Shown here one piece after another: positions 1 through 5,358 of a DNA stretch of 5,358 nt (the first letter of the stretch is position 1; every line of letters begins with the position of its first letter). This DNA is from Balneolaceae bacterium (GTDB lineage: Bacteria; Bacteroidota; Rhodothermia; Balneolales; Balneolaceae), in assembly GCA_021767245.1 (NCBI GenBank), contig JAASTO010000177.1, forward strand, positions 1 through 5,358. Direction: 5' to 3'. The notes under the pieces were generated by a model, which was not told the origin of the DNA, did no database searches, and saw only the letters and a program-made list of their open reading frames with translations. Both the position numbers and the translations under genes were made by a program.

Positions 1-22
1 ATACATTTATAAAATTGACTCT

Positions 23-2065
23 ATGATTAAAGTACAAAGCTACATCAAAGGAAAGTGGTTAACCAAAGGCACCGAAACAGACCTCATCAGCGCAGTTACC
101 AATGAGCCGATCGCTCAAATGATTGAGGCTGATATGGACTATAAATCTGTGCTGGAATATGCAAGAGAAATTGGTGGACCTAAACTTCGCGAGCTGACCA
201 TCCACGAGCGAGCATTCAAGATCAAGTTCCTTGGACAGTATTTGATGGAACGTAAGGAAAAATACTATGAGATCTCCACGCACACCGGGGCCACACGAGC
301 TGATTCCTGGATCGATATAGAAGGTGGGATCATCACGGCTTTTGGGATTTCCAGTAAATCACGCCGTTATTTGTCGGACCTGCCCTGGCATGTGGAAGGC
401 GATACCGAGCGACTTTCCCGCAAGGGGTCTTTCATGGGGCAGCATATCTGTGTTCCTAAACATGGGGTCGCTGTTCATATCAATGCCTTCAACTTTCCGA
501 TCTGGGGGATGCTGGAGAAAATGGCCCCCGCAATCATTTCAGGTATGCCGGTTATTGTGAAGCCTGCTCCTACAGGCTCTTATCTTTCCTGGGAGGTTTT
601 TAAGGATATCATAGAATCAGGGATTCTTCCGGAAGGTTCGGTCCAGTACATCGCCGCTGATAAGCCTGGGGATCTTTTGGATCACCTTATCAGCCAAGAT
701 TCGGTGGCTTTCACCGGTTCAGCCCTGACCGGAAAGAAATTGAAATCACACCCAAACATTATTGCGAATAGTGTCCAATTCAATCTGGAAGCCGATTCGC
801 TGAACTGTTCTATTCTTGGGGAAGATGTAACGCCGGATATGGAAGAGTTTGATCTCTTTATTAAGGAAGTGGCGCGTGAAATGACCGTAAAAACCGGGCA
901 AAAATGTACGGCTATACGAAGAACCATCGTTCCGGAGCATTTAGAAGATGAGGTTGTTGAGGCCTTAAAAGCCCGGCTGGAGAAAACCACCATTGGTGAT
1001 CCGGCTCAAAAAGAAACACGAATGGGACCGTTGGCAAGTTCCCTTCAAGCTGAACGATTTGAAGAACAACTTCAGGAATTATCCGAGATCACCGACACAG
1101 TGTATATGGCAGATGGTGATCAAAAAAATGCTTTTACGAACCCGAGGGTGCTTGTATGTCACCAGCCGATGCAGGTTGACGCCGTTCACCGCCTGGAAGC
1201 GTTTGGCCCTATGACCACTATAATGCCATACAAAAACACACAGGAAGCCATCGAAATTGCCAACAAAGCGAATGGTTCTTTGGTGGGATCTCTGTTCACC
1301 GCTGATGACGAGATCGCACATACAGTAACTATGGGGTGCGCTCCTTACCATGGCCGATTTATGGTGATAAATAGGAATTCAGCCGGCGAATCTACCGGGC
1401 ATGGTTCTCCGATCGCCTCACTTGTTCACGGCGGACCCGGTCATGCCGGTGGGGGTGAAGAATTGGGAGGTGCCCGTTCGGTTCTACACAATATGCAAAG
1501 AATTGCGTTACAGGGCTCTCCTACGACCTTGCGGAATATTGTAAAACAGCACATCAAAGGAGCAGAAACACGTGAATCCGATAAACACCCCTTCCAGAAA
1601 TATTTTGAAGAGCTCGAAATTGGAGAAGCCTTCACTACTGAAAAACGTACGGTTACAGATCAGGATGTGGAAGAATTTGCTGAGCTTAGCGGAGATCATT
1701 TCTACGCACATACTGATCCAGAAGCTGCGGCTCGGTCCCTTTTCGGAAAGATCGTTGCTCATGGGTATTTCGTGCTTTCAGCTACGGCAGGATTATTTGT
1801 TGATCCGGATGAAGGCCCGGTGATGCTTAATTACGGATTGGAGAACCTCCGATTCGTTGCCCCGGTCTTTCCCGGCGATACCATTCAGGCTAAACTGATC
1901 CTGAAACGGAAAAACGTCCGGCAGCAGAAAAAAGACGATCCATTCCCATTTGGTGTGGTGTATTGGGATGTGGAAGTCACCAATCAGAATGAAGTTCTGG
2001 TTGCCGAATATACCATCTTGACGCTGATGAAACGAAAAAACAAATTACCGATAGACGAGAAATAA
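23..2065 (+). CDS. paaZ: PaaZ: bifunctional oxepin-CoA hydrolase / 3-oxo-5,6-dehydrosuberyl-CoA semialdehyde dehydrogenase
   Basis: Cytoplasmic enzyme of aerobic phenylacetate degradation. In characterised PaaZ the C-terminal hydratase domain opens the oxepin-CoA ring hydrolytically and the N-terminal NADP-dependent dehydrogenase oxidises the reactive aldehyde to 3-oxo-5,6-dehydrosuberyl-CoA. The 680 residues match the usual full length. Residues 1 to about 515 are an aldehyde dehydrogenase: INAFNFPIWG at 153-162, the GSALTG nucleotide-binding turn at 232-237, general base Glu256 in NLEADS and nucleophile Cys295 in GQKCTAIRR, the same numbers as recalled for E. coli PaaZ. Residues about 525-670 are a MaoC-like hotdog domain with Asp558 and His563 (SGDHFYAHTD) and AHGYFVLS at 579-586, so both activities should be intact. 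The start is the first ATG of the frame, without a Shine-Dalgarno motif. The oxygenase genes paaABCDE are not in the window. A crotonase gene follows after a 574-base insertion-like gap. Only 22 bases precede the gene, so its promoter cannot be judged. Confidence 0.96.
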   Translation: MIKVQSYIKGKWLTKGTETDLISAVTNEPIAQMIEADMDYKSVLEYAREIGGPKLRELTIHERAFKIKFLGQYLMERKEKYYEISTHTGATRADSWIDIEGGIITAFGISSKSRRYLSDLPWHVEGDTERLSRKGSFMGQHICVPKHGVAVHINAFNFPIWGMLEKMAPAIISGMPVIVKPAPTGSYLSWEVFKDIIESGILPEGSVQYIAADKPGDLLDHLISQDSVAFTGSALTGKKLKSHPNIIANSVQFNLEADSLNCSILGEDVTPDMEEFDLFIKEVAREMTVKTGQKCTAIRRTIVPEHLEDEVVEALKARLEKTTIGDPAQKETRMGPLASSLQAERFEEQLQELSEITDTVYMADGDQKNAFTNPRVLVCHQPMQVDAVHRLEAFGPMTTIMPYKNTQEAIEIANKANGSLVGSLFTADDEIAHTVTMGCAPYHGRFMVINRNSAGESTGHGSPIASLVHGGPGHAGGGEELGGARSVLHNMQRIALQGSPTTLRNIVKQHIKGAETRESDKHPFQKYFEELEIGEAFTTEKRTVTDQDVEEFAELSGDHFYAHTDPEAAARSLFGKIVAHGYFVLSATAGLFVDPDEGPVMLNYGLENLRFVAPVFPGDTIQAKLILKRKNVRQQKKDDPFPFGVVYWDVEVTNQNEVLVAEYTILTLMKRKNKLPIDEK

Positions 2066-2070
2066 TTTAA

Positions 2071-2104
2071 CCGCAAAGAACGCTAAGATTCCGCAAAGTG
2101 CGCC
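2071..2104. repeat. phased CGCAAAG-type repeat downstream of paaZ
   Basis: CCGCAAAG occurs at 2071-2078 and again at 2091-2098. Degenerate versions, CGCTAAG at 2081-2087 and CGCCAGG at 2101-2107, give a spacing of 9 to 11 bases, about one helical turn. A further relative, TTGCGAACC, lies just beyond at 2112-2120. From memory, short arrays of this kind (CGCAAAG with CGCTAAG variants) are dispersed in Bacteroidota and Chlorobi genomes, often near small genes of the four-helix-bundle or GxxExxY type. Here the array starts 5 bases after the paaZ stop and precedes the four-helix-bundle gene. No function is visible. It may mark the left edge of an inserted cassette. Confidence 0.6.
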
Positions 2105-2107
2105 AGG

Positions 2108-2150
2108 AACCTTGCGAACCCTGCACTTTATGACAAAAGTTTGTAAGGTT
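2108..2150 (+). terminator. stem-loop after paaZ, possible terminator or repeat-derived hairpin
   Basis: Bases 2108-2119 (AACCTTGCGAAC) can pair with 2139-2150 (GTTTGTAAGGTT) over 12 consecutive positions, ten Watson-Crick and two G-U, enclosing a 19-base loop. The stem is followed by TTCTGATTT, which is only moderately T-rich, so a classical rho-independent terminator is uncertain. The left arm is related to the CGCAAAG repeat just upstream, so the hairpin may belong to a dispersed repeat. The two G-U pairs imply the + strand RNA folds better than the - strand RNA. In either reading it would separate paaZ transcription from what follows. Confidence 0.4.
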
Positions 2151-2178
2151 TTCTGATTTCATTGCTCATACTGTTAAA

Positions 2179-2211
2179 GAATTCAGGAGTCAGAATTCAG
2201 TAATCAGAATG
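2179..2211 (+). repeat. left heptamer array / left inverted repeat of the four-helix-bundle cassette
   Basis: Bases 2183-2210 are four tandem heptamers of the form TCAGNNN: exact TCAGAAT at 2190-2196 and 2204-2210, variants TCAGGAG at 2183-2189 and TCAGTAA at 2197-2203. The block 2179-2211 is complementary in reverse to 2570-2602 at 26 of 33 positions by hand alignment, so the two blocks form imperfect inverted repeats around the gene. The array ends 15 bases before the ATG. The reading frame of the gene is open back through the array to a TAA at 2175-2177 but contains no ATG, GTG or TTG there. Confidence 0.75.
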
Positions 2212-2225
2212 AAATAGATAAAACA

Positions 2226-2591
2226 ATGAGAAAACCAGCAAAAACTTTTCGCGATTTAATTGTATGGCAAAAAGCACATCAATTTGTGTTAGAGACCTAT
2301 AAATACACTAAGCAATTTCCAAAATATGAGCTTTATGGATTGAGCTCACAATTTAGAAGAGCAGCGGTTTCCATTCCTGCTAATATTGCTGAGGGATTTA
2401 AGAAGCGAGGACCAAAAGATACTATGAGATTTTTAAACATCTCGCATGGGTCTTTGGAGGAATGCAGATATTATATAATTCTTGCTAAAGACTTGAACTA
2501 TGGAATTTCAGATTACCTAAATACTTTATTGGAAGAAGTAAGTCGCCTACTTGATGGCTACTACAAAGCCATTCTGAATTCAGAATCCTGA
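2226..2591 (+). CDS. four-helix-bundle protein (23S rRNA intervening-sequence / S23 type)
   Basis: A 121-residue protein of the four-helix-bundle family, first known from open reading frames inside 23S rRNA intervening sequences and also widespread outside rRNA genes. The molecular role of stand-alone copies is not established. A nucleic-acid-binding role is often suggested because relatives accompany diversity-generating retroelements. Family hallmarks are FRDLIVWQKA at 8-17, FP..E.YGL at 31-39, SQFRRAAVSIPANIAEGF at 41-58 and GSLEE at 75-79. Length and order are typical of a complete copy. Predicted helices fall roughly at 12-30, 39-60, 63-90 and 95-115, with no signal or membrane segment. 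The start is the first ATG of the frame, with A-rich leader and no Shine-Dalgarno motif. The gene is clearly AT-richer than its neighbours: 20 and 17 G/C in its first two 60-base lines (2221-2340). It splits two CoA-pathway genes and is bracketed by inverted heptamer arrays. The right array encodes its last residues and stop. Confidence 0.9.
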   Translation: MRKPAKTFRDLIVWQKAHQFVLETYKYTKQFPKYELYGLSSQFRRAAVSIPANIAEGFKKRGPKDTMRFLNISHGSLEECRYYIILAKDLNYGISDYLNTLLEEVSRLLDGYYKAILNSES

Positions 2592-2605
2592 TTTCTGAGT
2601 TCTTT
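2570..2605 (+). repeat. right heptamer array / right inverted repeat of the four-helix-bundle cassette
   Basis: Tandem heptamers in the opposite orientation to the left array. ATTCTGA, the reverse complement of TCAGAAT, is exact at 2571-2577, followed by one- or two-mismatch copies at 2578-2584, 2585-2591 and 2592-2598, and a decayed copy at 2599-2605. Bases 2570-2602 pair with 2179-2211 at 26 of 33 positions. The array overlaps the 3' end of the four-helix-bundle gene: the final codons and the TGA stop at 2589-2591 are written in repeat sequence. In RNA the two arrays could pair and loop out the gene, like the stems that flank 23S rRNA intervening sequences. Confidence 0.75.
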
Positions 2606-2639
2606 TATTTAAAACTTAAATATCAACTACCAAGTACAA

Positions 2640-3407
2640 ATGTCAGAACAAAACGGAGCAGTAAACTTAACCATCATAAACAATATTGGAACCATCGAGT
2701 TCTATCACCCCAAAGGAAATTCTCTTCCCGGGGCTATCCTCCGAAAATTAGCGAAAACGATCACGGAAGCCGGTGAGAATGATGAAATCAGAGTGGTAAT
2801 CATCAAAAGCCGGGGCGATGGTGCTTTTTGTGCAGGGGCTTCTTTTGATGAACTTATTGCCATTGAAGATTACGATACGGGCAAGGAATTTTTCATGGGA
2901 TTTGCCCTGGTGTTAAATGCGATGCGAACCTGTCCGAAATTGATCATTGTTCGCGTTCATGGTAAAACCGTGGGTGGCGGAGTTGGCATTGCCTCAGCCG
3001 GAGATTACACCTTTGCCCACCAAAGTGCCTCTGTGAAACTGAGCGAGCTCGCCTTAGGTATCGGACCCTTTGTGGTTGGTCCTGCTGTAGAACGCAAAGT
3101 GGGAACCAGCGCCTTTTCTGCCATGGCCGTGGATGCCACCAATTGGTATGACTCAGAATTTGCTAAAGTAAAAGGCCTGTTCAACAAGGTGTTTAAAACT
3201 ACTGAAGAATTAGACAACGCCGTTTCGGAACTGGCCGGACAACTCGCAAAAAGTAGTCCTGAAGCCATGAGAGACTTAAAAGCCGTGCTTTGGAAAGGCA
3301 CCGAAGACTGGGATCTGCTTCTGGAACAACGGGCGGAGATCAGTGGACGATTGGTACTATCTGATTTCACCAAAAACTTTATCAAAAAGTTTAAATCTAA
3401 ATCATAG
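2640..3407 (+). CDS. enoyl-CoA hydratase/isomerase family protein (crotonase fold)
   Basis: A 255-residue cytoplasmic crotonase-superfamily enzyme of normal length, acting on an acyl-CoA thioester. The oxyanion-hole segments are present: FCAGASF at 63-69 and VGGGVG at 111-116. Aligned to rat mitochondrial enoyl-CoA hydratase, the second catalytic glutamate (Glu164) is kept as Glu136 in LSELALGIGP, but the first (Glu144) is Gly116. The GGGVG plus SE.xLGI.P pattern resembles bacterial methylglutaconyl-CoA hydratases of the LiuC type more than fatty-acid hydratases. Next to paaZ, a hydratase or isomerase step on the dehydrosuberyl/dehydroadipyl-CoA branch (the PaaF or PaaG role) is plausible, but the substrate cannot be read from the sequence, so no gene symbol is given. 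The start is the first in-frame ATG with a good N-terminus (MSEQNGAVNLTI), without a Shine-Dalgarno motif. It was probably cotranscribed with paaZ before the four-helix-bundle cassette came between them. Confidence 0.88.
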   Translation: MSEQNGAVNLTIINNIGTIEFYHPKGNSLPGAILRKLAKTITEAGENDEIRVVIIKSRGDGAFCAGASFDELIAIEDYDTGKEFFMGFALVLNAMRTCPKLIIVRVHGKTVGGGVGIASAGDYTFAHQSASVKLSELALGIGPFVVGPAVERKVGTSAFSAMAVDATNWYDSEFAKVKGLFNKVFKTTEELDNAVSELAGQLAKSSPEAMRDLKAVLWKGTEDWDLLLEQRAEISGRLVLSDFTKNFIKKFKSKS

Positions 3408-3410
3408 GCT

Positions 3411-3428
3411 TACCTGTGGGTAGATTTT
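3411..3428 (+). terminator. weak terminator candidate after the crotonase gene
   Basis: TACC at 3411-3414 can pair with GGTA at 3419-3422 across a four-base loop, and a flanking T-G wobble makes five pairs. The run ATTTTATT follows. The stem is short, so this is a marginal signal. It sits 3 bases after the crotonase stop, where a terminator would separate the CoA-pathway genes from the secreted propeller gene. Confidence 0.2.
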
Positions 3429-3436
3429 ATTATACT
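3421..3436 (+). promoter_or_regulatory. weak promoter candidate for the propeller gene
   Basis: The 56-base gap before the ATG at 3464 contains TAGATTTT at 3421-3428, five of six fixed positions of the Bacteroidota -7 element TAnnTTTG. It also contains TATACT at 3431-3436, which resembles a sigma-70 -10 box. No convincing TTG or TTGACA partner lies at the right distance upstream. Either element would leave a leader of about 20-35 bases. The change of functional theme between the genes makes a promoter here reasonable. Confidence 0.2.
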
Positions 3437-3463
3437 CTATCAAAATCAAACTAATACTCCGTT

Positions 3464-5358
3464 ATGAAATTTTACGCTTTTCTTCTCACACTAATACTCT
3501 CTTATTCCGGCCTTTTTGCGCAGGATGCATGGGATGTGACAAACCCTGACCTGGGCGAAACAAGTGACCTTACTTTTACGACCGATGAAGGCACATGGAT
3601 GAACCTCGATGTAAGCCCCGATGGGTCTCAGATCGTTTTTGATCTCTTGGGAGATATTTATCTGTTGCCTATTGAGGGTGGAGAGGCCACATTGCTCAGA
3701 GGCGGTCACGCTTACGAGATCCAGCCTCGGTTCAGCCCTGACGGATCTCAGATCCTGTTTACCAGTGATGCAGGTGGGGGTGATAACATATGGGTTATGG
3801 ATACCGATGGAGGTAATCCAAAGCAGATCACAGAAGAAAATTTCAGATTGCTTAATAATGCCGTCTGGACTCCGGATGGTGAATATATCATCGCTAAAAA
3901 ACATTTTTCATCTACCCGTTCACTTGGTGCCGGTGAGATATGGATGTATCATAAAAGTGGTGGTGCCGGTGTACAGCTGGTAGAAAAAGCGAATGAACAA
4001 CAAGATATAGGTGAACCGTGGGTTTCTCCGGACGGGCGTTATGTGTATTACAGTCAGGCCGTATACCCGGGCGGATATTTTCAATACAATAAAGACCCCA
4101 ACAGTCAGATCTATGTGATCCGACGCTATGATCGGGATGATGGTGATATTGAAACCGTAACCGGCGGAAATGGTGGAGCGATCCGGCCTCAGATCTCACC
4201 GGATGGAGAAACACTGGCATTTGTACGCCGCGTACGCACTAAAACAGTCTTGTTTTTGAGAGATCTCGATACCGGAAGAGAATGGCCTGTTTTCCAAAAC
4301 CTAAGTAAAGATATGCAAGAAGCATGGGCAATTTTCGGCCCCAATGTTAACTTTAACTGGCTGCCTGATAACCGACATATCATTATCTGGGCCAACGGTA
4401 AGATCAATAAAATTGATACTGAAACCGGTGATTCTGAGATCATCCCGTTTCAAGCTGAATCATCCCATACTATTGCACAAGCTGTACGCTTTAAACAGGA
4501 TGTAGCCCCTGATAAATTCAAGGTCAAAGCGATCAGACAACTTAGAACTTCCCCCGATGGACGAACCCTGGTTTGGAGTGCAGCCGGAAAACTTTGGAGT
4601 AAGATGCTACCTGATGGTACTCCAAAACGAATCACCAACTCCGGCGATTTCGAGTTTGACCCAAGCTTTTCAGCAGATGGTAAATCGGTTATTTATGTTT
4701 CATGGAATGATGAAGACATGGGAGCCATCAATATGGTAGAATTAAATCCCAGCCCGGAACCTGCAACACCTACAAAATTGACTTCTGAAAAAGGTATTTA
4801 CAGGGAACCTGAATTCAGCCCTGATGGAAAAACGATCATTTTCAGAAAAGAGAGTGGAAATGGGCAGCTTGGCTTTACTCATACTTTGAACCCGGGTATT
4901 TATACTATGCCTGCTAAAGGTGGCTCAGAAACGATGATAACGGAAGAAGGCGCCAAACCGAGATTCAGTCCCGACGGAAAACGCATTTGGTATCAAACCG
5001 GAGGATACATATTTGGTTCCATAAACAAAGCTTACAAAAGTGTTGACCTATTCGGAAATGATGAGAAAACCATTTTCACCTCCAGTTACGGACACGAATT
5101 TTCTCCAAGCCCTGATGGCAAATGGATGGCTTTCTCAAACCTTCATAAAGTATATCTCGCCCCGATCCCAAAAACCGGAAAAACGATCGAGATCAACCCA
5201 AACACAAAAGCTATTCCTGTAAAACAGATCTCTTCTGAAGCCGGTTATCATATGCATTGGTCAGCCGAAAGCGATAAGATCCATTGGACACTGGGAAGTG
5301 AATACTTCACAGTTGATCTGAAGAATACTTTTGATTTTGTGGATGGAGCGCCGGATGA
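3464..5358 (+). CDS. secreted TolB-like/PD40 beta-propeller protein, amidohydrolase-associated family (3' end beyond window)
   Basis: The frame is open from the ATG at 3464 to the window edge, 631 codons with no stop. Residues 1-19 form a signal peptide (MKFYAFLLTL, hydrophobic core, cleavage after LFA before QDAWD), so the product is exported, probably to the periplasm. The rest is PD40/WD40-like blades with SPDG motifs at 51-54, 91-94, 188-191, 245-248, 363-366, 452-455, 502-505 and 549-552. Variants are TPDG at 136-139, LPDN at 300-303 and SADG at 403-406. That is eleven blades, and WSAESDK at 599-605 is a probable twelfth. The opening (WDVTNP, GETSDL, TTDEGTWMNLDVSPDG) and the SLGAGEIWMYH segment at 153-163 are typical of a family of about 1,050-1,100 residues in which such a propeller precedes an imidazolonepropionase-like amidohydrolase domain. 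That metal-binding domain is not seen because the window ends. Substrate is unknown. The start is supported by the signal peptide. No Shine-Dalgarno motif is present. Related fold alternatives are plain TolB-like or S9 peptidase propellers. Confidence 0.85.
   Translation, partial: MKFYAFLLTLILSYSGLFAQDAWDVTNPDLGETSDLTFTTDEGTWMNLDVSPDGSQIVFDLLGDIYLLPIEGGEATLLRGGHAYEIQPRFSPDGSQILFTSDAGGGDNIWVMDTDGGNPKQITEENFRLLNNAVWTPDGEYIIAKKHFSSTRSLGAGEIWMYHKSGGAGVQLVEKANEQQDIGEPWVSPDGRYVYYSQAVYPGGYFQYNKDPNSQIYVIRRYDRDDGDIETVTGGNGGAIRPQISPDGETLAFVRRVRTKTVLFLRDLDTGREWPVFQNLSKDMQEAWAIFGPNVNFNWLPDNRHIIIWANGKINKIDTETGDSEIIPFQAESSHTIAQAVRFKQDVAPDKFKVKAIRQLRTSPDGRTLVWSAAGKLWSKMLPDGTPKRITNSGDFEFDPSFSADGKSVIYVSWNDEDMGAINMVELNPSPEPATPTKLTSEKGIYREPEFSPDGKTIIFRKESGNGQLGFTHTLNPGIYTMPAKGGSETMITEEGAKPRFSPDGKRIWYQTGGYIFGSINKAYKSVDLFGNDEKTIFTSSYGHEFSPSPDGKWMAFSNLHKVYLAPIPKTGKTIEINPNTKAIPVKQISSEAGYHMHWSAESDKIHWTLGSEYFTVDLKNTFDFVDGAPD

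Larger units (their letters stand above)
2071..2606 (+). mobile_element. putative small inserted cassette carrying the four-helix-bundle gene
   Basis: This is an inference from several observations. The stretch contains only repeat DNA, a hairpin and one AT-rich accessory gene, and it separates two genes expected to be together. ATTTAA is present immediately on both sides (2065-2070 and 2607-2612), as a target duplication would be. Taking out one ATTTAA copy plus the interior leaves a 32-base gap between paaZ and the crotonase, normal for an operon. No transposase, integrase or reverse transcriptase is encoded, so any movement would need a helper. ATTTAA is short and AT-rich and could match by chance. 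The CGCAAAG array and the heptamer-bounded part could also be two separate insertions. Confidence 0.35.

Noticed and set aside
2..9. TACATTTA resembling the Bacteroidota -7 promoter element before paaZ
   Set aside because: It matches five of six fixed positions but lies only 13 bases before the ATG, and the -33 region is outside the window. Too little to call.
682..993. 103-codon open frame on the - strand within paaZ
   Set aside because: It is antisense to conserved dehydrogenase sequence that includes both catalytic residues. No independent evidence of coding.
2141..2176. TTG at 2141-2143 and TACTGTTA at 2169-2176 as a promoter for the four-helix-bundle gene
   Set aside because: The -7 match is only four of six and the spacing of 25 bases is too long.
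2226..2591. A 23S rRNA intervening sequence in place, or a diversity-generating retroelement accessory gene
   Set aside because: No rRNA sequence flanks the gene, and there is no reverse transcriptase or template/variable repeat pair in the window.
2179..2605. CRISPR-like array
   Set aside because: The repeats are 7-bp tandem units without unique spacers, in opposite orientations on the two sides of a gene, and no cas gene is present.
3005..3385. 126-codon open frame on the - strand inside the crotonase gene
   Set aside because: It lies wholly within a confidently assigned gene, and its serine-rich translation matches no family I recognise. It is a shadow.
3491..3904. 137-codon open frame on the - strand and a 120-codon + frame at 3621-3983
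   Set aside because: Both overlap the propeller frame, which has a signal peptide and regular SPDG blades through this stretch. The alternative translations show no domain pattern.

Overview
The window reads as a piece of chromosome from a Bacteroidota-like bacterium. A member of Balneolota or Rhodothermota fits as well. The evidence is moderate GC in the main genes, no Shine-Dalgarno motif before any of the four starts (A-rich leaders instead), a signal peptide ending in FAQ, and a set of protein families common in that group. This placement is an inference from style, not a phylogenetic result.

Layout, all genes on the + strand. (1) 23-2065: complete paaZ, the bifunctional enzyme that hydrolytically opens the oxepin-CoA ring and oxidises the resulting semialdehyde in aerobic phenylacetate degradation. 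Catalytic residues of both halves are present. (2) 2066-2639: a 574-base gap that is not ordinary intergenic DNA. It holds a phased CGCAAAG-type repeat, a 12-bp stem-loop, and a small AT-rich gene for a four-helix-bundle (23S rRNA intervening-sequence type, 'S23') protein. That gene lies between two arrays of the heptamer TCAGAAT in opposite orientation. (3) 2640-3407: a crotonase-fold enoyl-CoA hydratase/isomerase with only one of the two classical catalytic glutamates, resembling bacterial methylglutaconyl-CoA hydratase-type enzymes. (4) 3464-5358: the first 631 codons of a secreted TolB-like beta-propeller protein of the amidohydrolase-associated family. It is cut by the window edge, and the amidohydrolase domain is expected beyond it.

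How the genes fit together: paaZ and the crotonase act on CoA-thioester intermediates and probably formed a compact operon. Removing 2071-2612, which is bracketed by ATTTAA on both sides, would leave them 32 bases apart. The four-helix-bundle gene with its repeats therefore looks like a small inserted cassette. The exported propeller protein is probably a separate unit unrelated to phenylacetate catabolism.

The most interesting feature is the cassette: heptamer arrays in inverted orientation, one of which supplies the last codons and stop of the gene, plus a possible target duplication. The families involved are known. Whether the repeat-flanked cassette is a mobile unit would need genome-wide comparison.
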